Shown here piece by piece: positions 35,437 through 44,285 of a DNA stretch of 55,584 nucleotides. Within the stretch, counting starts at the first letter, position 1, and each line of letters begins with the position of its first letter. Both the position numbers and the translations under genes were made by a program. A model generated the notes under the pieces. The model was not told the origin of the DNA. It worked only from the letters and a program-made list of their open reading frames with translations, and did not search any database. The DNA is from an uncultured Caryophanales bacterium (GTDB taxonomy: Bacteria; Bacillota_I; Bacilli_A; RF39; UBA660), in assembly GCA_946628005.1 (NCBI GenBank), contig CAMOWA010000007.1, positions 1 through 55,584 of the forward strand, in the 5' to 3' direction.

Positions 35437-36120
35437 ATGAATAAAAAAATAAAACTATTATCAATAATAGTGTTAAGTTGTTCAGTTTTCTTTATCTATA
35501 AAAATGTAGATAAAAAAATTTTAATTCTAAATATTGGAGATAGTATTAGTTTAGGAATTAATTCTTTTGGAATAAAAGAGTATAGCCCAGTAGACTATTA
35601 TAAAGATTATTTGATCAGTCAACAAAAAAAAGTATTTTTAAATAATTATTATTCAAAAAAAGATATGACAATAGAAAAACTAAGAGAAAAAATAAAAAAC
35701 ACCTCCAAAATAAAGAAAAGTTTAATTGAATCGCATATTTTATTTCTCTCATTAGGATATAATGACATAGTATATGAAACAAATATAGAAGAAGAAATAA
35801 ATGAAAAGAAAAATAATAAAATAATAAAAAAAATTAAAAATAATTACAAAAATCTATTAAAAGAAATTAGAAAATACTATAAAAATAAAATAGTAATAAT
35901 AGGAATACATGAGTCTAAAATAGATAATTATTACATAAAAAAAAGTATTAGAGAAATTAATAAGTATTTAGAAAACAATAAAAATATTATTTTTATCAAT
36001 ACAAATAATATTTTAAATTCTAACAATGACTATTATTCCAATCCAAATAATAGTTATCCTAATTATTTAGGGTATAGAAAAATTGCGGAAAATATAATAA
36101 AAAGCCTTGAAAATAAATAA
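35437..36120 (+). CDS. SGNH/GDSL-hydrolase-like secreted protein lacking the catalytic His
   Basis: The 227-residue protein has an N-terminal signal or anchor (IKLLSIIVLSCSVFFIY). Block I, NIGDSISLGIN, carries the nucleophile Ser, and block III has the Asn in SLGYNDIVYE. The usual DxxH of block V is NxxY here (NNSYPNYLGY), so the catalytic His is missing. It could be an inactive or divergent esterase, or use another residue. It lies between murA and rpmE, where related genomes have sporulation or envelope genes. Confidence 0.7.
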   Translation: MNKKIKLLSIIVLSCSVFFIYKNVDKKILILNIGDSISLGINSFGIKEYSPVDYYKDYLISQQKKVFLNNYYSKKDMTIEKLREKIKNTSKIKKSLIESHILFLSLGYNDIVYETNIEEEINEKKNNKIIKKIKNNYKNLLKEIRKYYKNKIVIIGIHESKIDNYYIKKSIREINKYLENNKNIIFINTNNILNSNNDYYSNPNNSYPNYLGYRKIAENIIKSLENK

Positions 36121-36190
36121 ATTATTTGGTATATTAATAACGCATTAAATTACTATGGCAAAAAAATGTCATGGCGGAAGGAGAGATAGA

Positions 36191-36409
36191 ATGAAAAAAA
36201 ATATTCATCCAGAAATGAAAGATTGTACTGTAACATGTGCATGTGGAAATACTTTTACTTGCAAATCAACAAAATCTGAAATAAATGTTGAAGTATGCTC
36301 TGAATGTCATCCATTTTATACAGGAAAACAAAGTAGAGCTTCTCGTGCAGGTAGAGTTGATAAATTTAATAAAAAATATGGATTTGATAAAAAAGAAGCT
36401 GCTGAATAG
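36191..36409 (+). CDS. rpmE: 50S ribosomal protein L31, zinc-binding type
   Basis: The 72-residue protein starts [22 protein letters not shown] and contains [12 protein letters not shown], so it has the four-cysteine C+ form that binds zinc. The upstream in-frame ATG at 36155 would add 12 residues, but GGAAGGAG ahead of 36191 and the family N-terminus decide for the shorter form. The stop lies in a terminator hairpin. Confidence 0.97.
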   Translation: MKKNIHPEMKDCTVTCACGNTFTCKSTKSEINVEVCSECHPFYTGKQSRASRAGRVDKFNKKYGFDKKEAAE

Positions 36410-36420
36410 TAGCTTTTTAT
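36396..36420 (+). terminator. Terminator overlapping the rpmE stop
   Basis: AAGCTGCT in the last rpmE codons pairs with AGTAGCTT (one G-T wobble) around a four-base loop, followed by TTTTT. Confidence 0.65.
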
Positions 36421-36438
36421 TATACGAGGAGAAATAAA

Positions 36439-36882
36439 ATGAGAATAGGTATAGCAAGTGATCATAGGGGATTTAAGTTAAAAGAACAAATAAAAAGTTA
36501 TTTCACAAATGTTGATATAGAAATAATTGATTATGGGACGAATAGTGAAGAATCAACAGATTATCCAGATTATGCATTTAAAGTCAGTGAAGCTGTTAGA
36601 GATAAAAAAGTAGATTTTGGAGTTGCAATATGTGGTTCTGGAATAGGAATTAGTATTGCCTGCAATAAAGTAAAAGGAATAAGATGCGCTAAAGTAGATA
36701 GTATAGATGATGTCGTTGCAACCAGAAAAGATAATGATGCTAATGTAATAGCATTCAGTGAAAAAACACCTGTTAGGGATGCAATAGATTTTGTTAATAC
36801 ATTTATACACACACCTTGTTCTTTAGAAGAAAAGCATGTAAGAAGAAGAAATAAAATAAAAGATTATGAGGAACAATTATGA
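36439..36882 (+). CDS. rpiB: Ribose-5-phosphate isomerase B
   Basis: RpiB interconverts ribose-5-phosphate and ribulose-5-phosphate in the pentose phosphate pathway. The 147-residue protein has IASDHRGFKLKEQI, the active-site cysteine in AICGSGIGISIACNKVKGIRCA near residue 66, and the C-terminal EKHVRRRNKI. GAGGAGA precedes the ATG and the gene overlaps the next by four bases. Confidence 0.95.
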   Translation: MRIGIASDHRGFKLKEQIKSYFTNVDIEIIDYGTNSEESTDYPDYAFKVSEAVRDKKVDFGVAICGSGIGISIACNKVKGIRCAKVDSIDDVVATRKDNDANVIAFSEKTPVRDAIDFVNTFIHTPCSLEEKHVRRRNKIKDYEEQL

Positions 36883-37076
36883 GTGGAAAGTTTTTTCTAT
36901 ATGTTATTATTACCATACTAGTCATATGGGCAATGGACTCCATTAATATAAACGGAATATTTAAAAAAAATAGAATTATACAAGCTAGAGTATTCTATTT
37001 TCTATTAGGAATATCTATGATATATTTAGTAACAAATTTTATATGGGATTTATTTACAACAGTTAATTTGTTTTAA
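36879..37076 (+). CDS. DUF1146 membrane protein (YwzB family)
   Basis: The 65-residue protein has two transmembrane helices separated by the conserved loop KKNRIIQARVFYFLLGISM. Bacillus YwzB is similarly located near murA and spoIIQ. Function unknown. The start overlaps the rpiB stop (ATGA), so the two are coupled. Confidence 0.8.
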   Translation: MSGKFFLYVIITILVIWAMDSININGIFKKNRIIQARVFYFLLGISMIYLVTNFIWDLFTTVNLF

Positions 37077-37102
37077 AAAAGAAGTATAAATTCTTTTTTT
37101 TT
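37076..37102 (+). terminator. Terminator after DUF1146 gene
   Basis: AAAAGAA pairs with TTCTTTT around GTATAAA, followed by further T. Confidence 0.55.
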
Positions 37103-37128
37103 GTCCAAACTTATAATGAGGTGAGGAT

Positions 37129-37764
37129 ATGACAAGAACAAAAATAAAGTTTCAAAATGTATTTTTACTAATAGGTGCACTAATAATACTTCCCTTAATC
37201 ATGTTTGCAACAATATCTCAAACAAACTTAAAAGATGATAATGTAGATGAAACTGACTATGTAACAGAAGAAGTTATAACTGATTCTCTACCGGTAGTAA
37301 ATACAACAACACGTATAATAGATCCATATACGGATAAAAGTGTTACAGTAGGGAAGTCCTTTTATGACTATAAAGGCGAAGAAACAACACAAATTAACTC
37401 TATTCTGAAGCAGGAAGACACATATATACAAAATAAAGGAATAGATTTTGTAAGTGAAAACAAATTTGAAGTAATAGCTATTTTAGATGGAACAGTTCAG
37501 GAAGTAAATGAAGATTCCGAGAAAGGAAAATCAATAGAAATTAAACATGATAATGGCTTCATTTCTGTTTATCAAAGTTTGAGTGAGATAAATGTAAAAA
37601 AAGGAGATATTGTAAATCAAGGACAAGTATTAGGATTAAGTGGAACAACAGAATTATATCAAGATTTAGGGAATCATTTGCATTTTGAAATCTATGAAAA
37701 TTCAGTTGCAGTAAACCCAGAAAATTATCTAAATAAAGAAGTATCATTAAAAAAAGGAAATTAA
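37129..37764 (+). CDS. spoIIQ: SpoIIQ-like M23-fold protein with degenerate zinc site
   Basis: The 211-residue protein has one N-terminal transmembrane helix (FLLIGALIILPLIMFA) and a C-terminal M23/LytM domain with GTVQEV, GFISVYQSL and the last zinc motif NHLHFEIY. The first zinc ligand is lost: the expected HxxxD reads NKGID. Bacillus SpoIIQ is likewise a degenerate LytM protein, which bridges to SpoIIIAH across the forespore membranes. The position between DUF1146 and an mreB/mbl gene also fits spoIIQ. Another envelope M23-like scaffold remains possible. Confidence 0.75.
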   Translation: MTRTKIKFQNVFLLIGALIILPLIMFATISQTNLKDDNVDETDYVTEEVITDSLPVVNTTTRIIDPYTDKSVTVGKSFYDYKGEETTQINSILKQEDTYIQNKGIDFVSENKFEVIAILDGTVQEVNEDSEKGKSIEIKHDNGFISVYQSLSEINVKKGDIVNQGQVLGLSGTTELYQDLGNHLHFEIYENSVAVNPENYLNKEVSLKKGN

Positions 37765-37782
37765 TTCCTTCTTTTTTTTCAA
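37753..37782 (+). terminator. Terminator after spoIIQ-like gene
   Basis: AAAGGAA overlapping the stop pairs with TTCCTT around ATTAA, followed by a T-run. Confidence 0.65.
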
Positions 37783-37849
37783 AATGATATATATTTTATG
37801 GTTTTAGAATAAAATTATGGTAAAATAATAAAAGGAAGGAAGAGATATT

Positions 37850-38845
37850 ATGCTTGCAAAAGATATTGGAATAGATTTAGGAACTGCAAATGTTTTAATA
37901 TATATAAAAGGAAGAGGAATAGTACTTAATGAACCTAGTGTGGTTGTAATAGATACAGAAACAAAAAAAGTATTGTCAGTTGGAAAAGAAGCAAATGAAG
38001 TATTAGGAAGAACGCCTGGAAAAGTAAAAGCAATAAAGCCAATGAAAGACGGAGTAATAGCTGATTTTGAATTAACTGAAATCATGTTAAATGAATTTAT
38101 AAAAAAAGCTAAAGCTAGAAAAGTCATAACAAGACCAAGAATTTTAATTTGCTGTCCAACAAATATTACCCCTGTTGAAAAAAATGCTATAAAAGAAGCA
38201 GCAGAAAGAACAGGCGCAAGAAAAGTATATTTAGAAGAAGAACCTAAAGTGGCCGCGATAGGGGCAGGTATGAATATACAAGAGGCTAAAGCTAATATGG
38301 TCTTAGACATAGGAGGAGGAACAACAGATATTGCTATCCTTTCAATGAATGGAATAGTTTTATCCTCATCAATAAAAGTAGCTGGAAATGAATTAGATCA
38401 AGAAATAATAAGATATATTAGAGATAAATATAAATTATTAATCGGAGAAAAAACAGCTGAAGATATTAAAATAAACTTTTCTAATGTATATAAACCAAAT
38501 AGAGGAGAAAAATTAGAGATTAGAGGAAGAGATTTAATAACAGGGTTACCAAAGGCAATAGAAATAAATCAAGAAGAAACAAAAGAAGCAATGAAAGAAG
38601 GAGTAGAAAAAATAATTAAAGCTTGTCAAAGTCTTCTTGAGCAAACTCCACCAGAGTTATCTGCTGATATAGTAGAAAAAGGTGTAATTTTAACTGGAGG
38701 AGGAGCACTTCTTAATGGATTAGCAGATAGAATGGAAGAAGAACTTACCATTCCTGTTTTAATAGCAGAAACTCCACTTACATGCGTCGCTGAAGGATGC
38801 GGAATTTTATTAAATAATATTAAACAATTAGAAGAAGACCAATAA
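37850..38845 (+). CDS. mbl: MreB/Mbl-type rod-shape actin homologue
   Basis: The 331-residue actin-fold protein polymerises along the membrane and guides the elongation machinery. Phosphate 1 is DLGTANVLIYIKGRGIVLNEPS, phosphate 2 DIGGGTTDIAILSMNG, and the adenosine motif GVILTGGGALLNGL. Context next to a spoIIQ-like gene matches Bacillus mbl, but the sequence alone does not separate Mbl, MreB and MreBH. AAGGAAGAGA precedes the ATG. spoIIID, which normally sits beside mbl, is not present. Confidence 0.92.
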   Translation: MLAKDIGIDLGTANVLIYIKGRGIVLNEPSVVVIDTETKKVLSVGKEANEVLGRTPGKVKAIKPMKDGVIADFELTEIMLNEFIKKAKARKVITRPRILICCPTNITPVEKNAIKEAAERTGARKVYLEEEPKVAAIGAGMNIQEAKANMVLDIGGGTTDIAILSMNGIVLSSSIKVAGNELDQEIIRYIRDKYKLLIGEKTAEDIKINFSNVYKPNRGEKLEIRGRDLITGLPKAIEINQEETKEAMKEGVEKIIKACQSLLEQTPPELSADIVEKGVILTGGGALLNGLADRMEEELTIPVLIAETPLTCVAEGCGILLNNIKQLEEDQ

Positions 38846-38899
38846 TATGGTTTTTTTTATTTTTATTTGTTATAATTAAACTAGAAAGAAGTGAAAAAA

Positions 38900-39991
38900 A
38901 TGAAGTTACAACTTTTAAATGCTTCTAGAATAGTGGTAGTTACCTTTCTTTTTTCTGCAATAGTCATGTTTTTAATGAGAAAAGTAGCTATTCACATAGG
39001 AGCAATGGATATTCCCACTACGGAAGAGGGAAACAGACACATACATAAGAAAAAAATGCCTAAACTTGGAGGAGTAGGAATATTCCTAGCTTTTCTATTT
39101 GGATATATTCTTTTTGGAGAACAAAGCATAAGAATGAATTCAATTTTAATTGGAAGCTTTATTATAATATTAATGGGTATTGTAGATGACATAAACCCAG
39201 TAAAAAACTATTATCGCTTTTTAGTCCATATAATAGCTGCTATGGTAATAGTATTTTATGGCGGAATTTTACTCGATAATATAACAGCTTTTGGTTTTTC
39301 TATAAATTTTGGAATATTAGCATATCCAATAACCATATTATTTTTAGTAGCCTGTACAGACATAATAGATTTAATTGATGGACTAGATGGATTAAGTGGT
39401 GGAATATGTAGCATTTTTTATTTAACAATTGCTATAATAGGATTTTTCCAAGGAAGAGCAGGAAGTCTAGTAATGATTCTATCATTAATAATGTTAGGCT
39501 CAACTCTAGGATTCTTGGTTCATAATTTTAATCCAGCTAAAATATTTGCAGGGGACTGTGTTACATTTATGGGATTTTTAATAGGAATTATAACGTTATT
39601 AGAGTTTAAAGGACCAGCCCTAATATCATTCTTTGTACCAGTATCAATTATAGGAATACCAATATTAGATACACTATTTGCAATAATAAGGAGATTATTA
39701 AAAGGACAACCTCCATTCCAAGCGGATAAACAGCATTTGCATCATCAACTATTAGGAATGAACCTAAGTCAAAAAGCAACAGTATTAATTATATATGGAT
39801 TTGATATTTTATTTGCCGCAGCATCTATCTTCTATGCATTAGTAGATCCAATAATTGGAGAAGTTATATATATTATAATATTCATTATAGTTGTTTGGAT
39901 AGTATTACATACAACAATTATTTCAGAAAAAAATCCAAAACGCACAAAAAAAATTATGAATAAATTAAAATTTAAAAAAAATAGTAGATGA
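38900..39991 (+). CDS. tagO: TagO/WecA-type undecaprenyl-phosphate sugar-1-phosphate transferase
   Basis: This polytopic glycosyl-1-phosphate transferase (363 residues, about eleven helices) starts lipid-linked polymer synthesis such as wall teichoic acid. The catalytic aspartates appear in GIVDDINPV, DLIDGLDGLSGG and FAGDCVTFMGF, and the HIS motif reads KQHLHHQLLG. That motif and the sugar-binding loop favour TagO/WecA over MraY. GTG 38891 is also open, but GAAGAAG supports ATG 38900. No other teichoic acid genes are in the window. Confidence 0.88.
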   Translation: MKLQLLNASRIVVVTFLFSAIVMFLMRKVAIHIGAMDIPTTEEGNRHIHKKKMPKLGGVGIFLAFLFGYILFGEQSIRMNSILIGSFIIILMGIVDDINPVKNYYRFLVHIIAAMVIVFYGGILLDNITAFGFSINFGILAYPITILFLVACTDIIDLIDGLDGLSGGICSIFYLTIAIIGFFQGRAGSLVMILSLIMLGSTLGFLVHNFNPAKIFAGDCVTFMGFLIGIITLLEFKGPALISFFVPVSIIGIPILDTLFAIIRRLLKGQPPFQADKQHLHHQLLGMNLSQKATVLIIYGFDILFAAASIFYALVDPIIGEVIYIIIFIIVVWIVLHTTIISEKNPKRTKKIMNKLKFKKNSR

Positions 39992-40006
39992 AAAATCTAC
40001 TTTTTA
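39982..40006 (+). terminator. Hairpin over the tagO stop
   Basis: GTAGA pairs with TCTAC around TGAAAAA, followed by TTTTT. The stem is only five base pairs. Confidence 0.5.
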
Positions 40007-40018
40007 AATGGAGGAAAA

Positions 40019-40744
40019 ATGATAGATTATTTAATAATGGAAGATAATATAAATGACTTATTAACATATAAAAACATCATAGATAAAGTAATGATGAATT
40101 ATGACATTAACTACAATATATCAATCATAGATAGATATACAAAGATACTAAATAAATTTTTAGAAAATGATTCTTTTAAAGTATATTTATTACATTTAGA
40201 AAAACATAAAAAAACAAAAGAACTAATAAAAAAAATTAGAGAAGATTTAGATGATTGGAAATCATTAATAATAGTTATATATGACAACATTGAAATTTTA
40301 AGAGAAATACAAGAAGAAAATTTTTTTATAATTCACTACTTAAATAAAAATACTAATATAAGTAATAGTTTATATAGAGATATTCAAATATGTATGAAAA
40401 ATTATGATCAACGACCTAATAGTTTAAAATACTGCTATAAAAAAACATTTTATAATATTGAATATAGAAATATAATTTATATTGAAAAAGAAAAGGATAA
40501 TAAGATATGTACAATAAAAACAAAAGAAAATAAATACTATTTTCCAGGGTCATTAAAAAAAATAGAACAAAAATTAGATAAAAGATTCATAAAATGCAAT
40601 AAAAGCTACCTAATAAATATGGAACAAGTGGAAGAATACAACACAAAAGAGAATATAATTATTTTTAAAAACAGAGAAAAAGTTAATATGATATCTCGTA
40701 CTAAAAAGAAAGATATAGAAAATTATTTTAGAAAAATAATCTAA
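40019..40744 (+). CDS. LytTR-type transcriptional regulator with degenerate receiver domain
   Basis: The 241-residue protein looks like an AgrA/ComE response regulator. The C-terminal LytTR domain (about 150-240) has YRNIIYIEKEKDNKICTI and RFIKCNKSYLINMEQVEEY. The N-terminal receiver keeps the acidic pair in YLIMEDN, but the phosphoacceptor region reads VYLLHLEKHKKTKELIKKI, with His where Asp is expected. No histidine kinase, peptide exporter or peptide precursor is adjacent, so it is an orphan and probably works without phosphorylation. GGAGG precedes the ATG. Confidence 0.8.
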   Translation: MIDYLIMEDNINDLLTYKNIIDKVMMNYDINYNISIIDRYTKILNKFLENDSFKVYLLHLEKHKKTKELIKKIREDLDDWKSLIIVIYDNIEILREIQEENFFIIHYLNKNTNISNSLYRDIQICMKNYDQRPNSLKYCYKKTFYNIEYRNIIYIEKEKDNKICTIKTKENKYYFPGSLKKIEQKLDKRFIKCNKSYLINMEQVEEYNTKENIIIFKNREKVNMISRTKKKDIENYFRKII

Positions 40745-40889
40745 TAATGTCGAAAATATAACATTAATTGCAAAATTATTATAAAAATAATACATTTAAC
40801 GGAAAAAATAATAATAAAGTACATATTTTGATAAACTAATTTTACCAAGAAAAGAATTAATGGTAGAATGTGAGGTGTTAAATTAATTG

Positions 40890-41105
40890 ATGACTGGACG
40901 CGTGAAATGGTTTAATAATGATAAAGGTTATGGATTCATAGGTTTTAAAGAAAATGAAGATATATTTGTTCATTATTCTGCAATAGAAATAAATGGATAT
41001 AAAACATTATCAGAAAATCAATTAGTTGAATTTAAACTTATTGAGACAAGTAAAGGATATCAAGCTATTAATGTAAGACTTTTAAAAGAAAAAGCTGCTG
41101 CATAA
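40890..41105 (+). CDS. Cold-shock protein
   Basis: A single cold-shock domain of 71 residues with RNP1 KWFNNDKGYGFIGF and RNP2 DIFVHYSAI; these proteins bind single-stranded RNA and DNA as chaperones. The ATG at 40890 is taken; an in-frame TTG at 40887 is slightly better spaced from GTGAGGTG. A 145-base A+T-rich leader region precedes it. The last codons (AAAGCTGCTGCA) form the 5' arm of a terminator. Confidence 0.93.
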   Translation: MTGRVKWFNNDKGYGFIGFKENEDIFVHYSAIEINGYKTLSENQLVEFKLIETSKGYQAINVRLLKEKAAA

Positions 41106-41121
41106 AAGTAGTGGTTTTTTT
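41090..41121 (+). terminator. Terminator overlapping csp stop
   Basis: GCTGC within the final csp codons can pair with GTAGT/GTGG sequences just after the stop (G-T wobbles), followed by eight T. Confidence 0.5.
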
Positions 41122-41162
41122 TCTGTGGTTATGTTATAATCAAAGTACAAGGAGGTGATGGT

Positions 41163-41693
41163 ATGGAAATTATTATTCATGGAGATAAAATTAAAATTAC
41201 TGAAGCCATGAAAGATTATTTAAAAGAAAAATTAGCTAAGTTAGAAAAATACTTAGAAAATAGCGAAAACGTTCGCGCAAATGTTATGGTAAAAGTAAAA
41301 AATCGTGAGCAAACAGTAGAAATAACCATACCACTAAAATCATTTATACTAAGATCGGAGGAAACAAAAGAAGATTATTATGCTGCAGTAGATAAGACAA
41401 TTGATAAATTAGAAAGACAAATAAGAAAAAATAAAACTAAATTAATGTCTAAGCATAATAAAAATAATCAAGATTTTAATTTCTCAGAAATAGAATCTGA
41501 AGAAGATAAAAACACATCTAAAATTGTTAAGAGAAAAACAATAGAAGTTAAACCAATGAATGAAGAAGAAGCAATTCTTCAAATGGAATTACTAGGGCAT
41601 GAATTTTACATGTATAAGGACGAAGAAACCGGATTGCCAGCAGTAGTATATAAAAGAAATGATGGCAACTATGGTATTATTGAGTCTGAATAA
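41163..41693 (+). CDS. hpf: Ribosome hibernation promoting factor, long form
   Basis: The 176-residue long HPF dimerises ribosomes into inactive 100S particles in stationary phase. The N-terminal S30AE domain starts EIIIHGDKIKITEAMKDYLKEKL. A charged linker (about 100-120) joins it to the C-terminal dimerisation domain (RKTIEVKPMNEEEAILQMELLGHEFYMY...). AAGGAGGTG precedes the start. hpf directly before secA is the standard Bacilli arrangement. Confidence 0.95.
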   Translation: MEIIIHGDKIKITEAMKDYLKEKLAKLEKYLENSENVRANVMVKVKNREQTVEITIPLKSFILRSEETKEDYYAAVDKTIDKLERQIRKNKTKLMSKHNKNNQDFNFSEIESEEDKNTSKIVKRKTIEVKPMNEEEAILQMELLGHEFYMYKDEETGLPAVVYKRNDGNYGIIESE

Positions 41694-41699
41694 AAGAAA

Positions 41700-41733
41700 A
41701 AACGAGAAACTCTTTTAAATCTCGTTTTTTTTT
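41700..41733 (+). terminator. Terminator between hpf and secA
   Basis: AAAACGAGA pairs with TCTCGTTTT around a 12-base loop, and a long T-run follows. Confidence 0.75.
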
Positions 41734-41764
41734 GATAAAATAAAATGTTAGAGGAGAAGATTAC

Positions 41765-44257
41765 ATGAATATATTAAGAAAATTATTTGATCATGAATAT
41801 AAAGAATTAAAAAGATTTCATAAAATTGCTGATGAAGTAATGAATCTTGAAGAAGAATATTCAAAACTAACAGATACTGAGTTACAAAATAAAACTCAAG
41901 AATTTAAAGATAGATTACGAGATGGAGAAACATTAGATGATATTCTTGTGGAAGCTTTTGCAACTGCAAGAGAAGCATCATTTAGAGTTATAGGAGAAAA
42001 ACATTTCTACGTTCAAATTTTAGGAGGACTAGCCATACATTATGGTAATATAGCAGAAATGAAAACAGGTGAAGGAAAAACATTAACATCTGTATTACCA
42101 GCATATTTAAATGCATTAACTGGAGAAGGAGTACATATTATTACAGTAAATGAATATCTTGCTGGACGTGATGCAGAATGGATGGGTGGAATTCATAAAT
42201 TTTTAGGATTAACAGTTGGCGTAAACACAAGAGATTTATCTACAGAAGAAAAACAAGAAGCATACAGTTGTGATATTTTATATTCTACAAACAATGAAAT
42301 TGGATTTGATTATTTAAGAGATAATATGGTTACTCATAAAGAAGAAAGAGTACAAAGAAAACTAAATTTTGCTATTATAGATGAAGTCGATTCAGTATTA
42401 ATTGATGAAGCTAGAACCCCACTAATTATTTCAGGTGGAGAAATGTCTAATTCAAATCTTTATATACAAGCAGATAAATATGCTAAGAGCTTAACTCAAG
42501 AAGAAGATTTTATCTATGATGAAAAAACAAAAAGTGTAAATTTAACAGAAAAAGGAGCAGATAAAGCAGAAAGTACTTTCCATATTAATAATTTATATGA
42601 TATTGATAACGCAACTCTTCTTCATTTCATAAATCAAGCATTACGTGCAAATTATTCTATGAAAAATGACGTAGATTATGTTGTACAAGATGGAGAAATA
42701 GTAATAGTAGACCAGTTTACAGGAAGATTAATGAAAGGAAGAGCATATTCAGATGGACTTCATCAAGCCATTGAAGCTAAAGAAGGAGTTAATATTAATC
42801 AAGAAACAAAAACTCTCGCAACAATTACCTTTCAAAATCTATTTCGTATGTATAAAAAATTATCTGGTATGACTGGTACAGCAAAAACAGAGGAAGAAGA
42901 ATTTAGAAACATATATAATATGTATGTAATAGAAATACCTACTAATAAAGAAGTCATAAGAGTAGATGCTCCAGATTTAGTATATGCAACAAAAGAAGCT
43001 AAATATAAAGCAATTATCAACTTTGTAAAAGAAAAATATGAAAAGGGGCAACCCGTTCTAATTGGAACAATTGCTATTGAAACAAGTGAATTAATAAGTA
43101 GTTTATTAAAACAAGCACATATTCCACATGAAGTTTTAAATGCAAAGAATCATGAAAGAGAAGCTGAAATAATTTCCAAAATAGGATTAGGTAAATCAGT
43201 TACAATTGCTACAAATATGGCTGGTCGTGGAACAGATATCAAATTATCTGATGAAGTAAGAAAACTAGGGGGATTATGCGTAGTTGGAACAGAAAGACAC
43301 GAATCTCGACGTATTGATAACCAATTAAGAGGACGTTCAGGACGTCAAGGAGATCCAGGATATACTCAATTCTTTGTTTCAATGAAAGATGATTTAATGG
43401 TAAGATTTGGTTCAGATAGAATAGGTGCTTTAATGGAAAATATGGGATTAGGTGATCAAGCCATTCAAAGTAAAACCTTTACTAGATCTATAGGAACCGC
43501 TCAAAAAAGAGTAGAAGGAAATAACTTTGATATACGTAAAAGTCTACTTCAATACGATGATGTAATGAATAACCAAAGAGAAATCATATACGATAAAAGA
43601 AATAGAATACTAGATAATGAATCAATTCACGATATGGTTCTTACTACTTTTAGACATCACATAGAAGATTTAGTAAAATCTCATATTCCACCAGAAGGAT
43701 ATTTAACAGAAAAAGATTATAGTGAAATAAGAGAATTTCTAAATGAAAATCTATTAAAAAAAGATGCTAAAGAAAAAGACATTAATGGAAAACAGCCAGA
43801 AGAATTAATAGATTACTTATCAAAAATAGTTATTAAAGAATATGAAGATAAAATAAAAGATGCTCCAAAAGAAATAACAGATGAATTTGAAAAAGTTATT
43901 TCACTTCAAGTATTAGATAACTATTGGATGGAACATATAAATACAATGTCTCATTTAAGAGAAGGAATTCACTTAAGAGGATATGCTCAAGAAGATCCAT
44001 TAAGAGCATATACTATGGAAGGATTTGATTTATTTGATTCAATGTTACAGAAAGTAGATAAAGATATATCAATTTTCTTATTAAAAGCAGAAATAAGACA
44101 AAACATCGAAAGAAAAGAACAAACAAAAAAAATGATAACAAATGATTCAGAGGAAAAAGTAGCTAAAAAGAAACCAGTGAAAAAGCAAAAAATAGGAAGA
44201 AATGATCCATGCCCATGTGGGTCTGGTAAGAAATATAAGCAATGTCATGGCAAGTAG
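41765..44257 (+). CDS. secA: Preprotein translocase ATPase SecA
   Basis: SecA is the motor that pushes preproteins through SecYEG. The 830-residue protein shows Walker A MKTGEGKTLTS near residue 100, DEVDSVLIDEARTPLIISG, TNMAGRGTDIKL, QLRGRSGRQGDPG, and a C-terminal SEC-C zinc motif CPCGSGKKYKQCHGK immediately before the stop. The last 44 bases are the left attachment site of a mobile element, so the terminal codons of SecA may be element-derived. prfB, which normally follows, has been displaced beyond the element. Confidence 0.97.
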   Translation: MNILRKLFDHEYKELKRFHKIADEVMNLEEEYSKLTDTELQNKTQEFKDRLRDGETLDDILVEAFATAREASFRVIGEKHFYVQILGGLAIHYGNIAEMKTGEGKTLTSVLPAYLNALTGEGVHIITVNEYLAGRDAEWMGGIHKFLGLTVGVNTRDLSTEEKQEAYSCDILYSTNNEIGFDYLRDNMVTHKEERVQRKLNFAIIDEVDSVLIDEARTPLIISGGEMSNSNLYIQADKYAKSLTQEEDFIYDEKTKSVNLTEKGADKAESTFHINNLYDIDNATLLHFINQALRANYSMKNDVDYVVQDGEIVIVDQFTGRLMKGRAYSDGLHQAIEAKEGVNINQETKTLATITFQNLFRMYKKLSGMTGTAKTEEEEFRNIYNMYVIEIPTNKEVIRVDAPDLVYATKEAKYKAIINFVKEKYEKGQPVLIGTIAIETSELISSLLKQAHIPHEVLNAKNHEREAEIISKIGLGKSVTIATNMAGRGTDIKLSDEVRKLGGLCVVGTERHESRRIDNQLRGRSGRQGDPGYTQFFVSMKDDLMVRFGSDRIGALMENMGLGDQAIQSKTFTRSIGTAQKRVEGNNFDIRKSLLQYDDVMNNQREIIYDKRNRILDNESIHDMVLTTFRHHIEDLVKSHIPPEGYLTEKDYSEIREFLNENLLKKDAKEKDINGKQPEELIDYLSKIVIKEYEDKIKDAPKEITDEFEKVISLQVLDNYWMEHINTMSHLREGIHLRGYAQEDPLRAYTMEGFDLFDSMLQKVDKDISIFLLKAEIRQNIERKEQTKKMITNDSEEKVAKKKPVKKQKIGRNDPCPCGSGKKYKQCHGK
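44214..44257 (+). repeat. attL: secA 3' end, left copy
   Basis: This copy encodes the CGSGKKYKQCHGK tail of SecA. It shares CATGTGG (44214-44220) and TGTCATGGCAA (44243-44253) exactly with the right copy. The differences between are mainly synonymous. Homology ceases abruptly 5' of CATGTGG. Confidence 0.82.
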
Positions 44258-44285
44258 CCCAAAAATAAAGGGTTTGCGAGAATTC

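Noticed and set aside
36100-36115. 16-base match AAAAGCCTTGAAAATA shared with 55465-55480
   Set aside because: Both are low-complexity AT-rich stretches reading KSLEN; the match does not extend and the two contexts are unrelated.
36165-36175. TGTCATGGC before rpmE, resembling the secA attachment sequence
   Set aside because: Only nine bases match, there is no integrase or arm repeats nearby, and the sequence is part of the rpmE upstream region; chance is sufficient.
44214-44257. tRNA gene as the integration target
   Set aside because: No tRNA-like cloverleaf is present at either end; the duplicated sequence is protein-coding (SecA tail).
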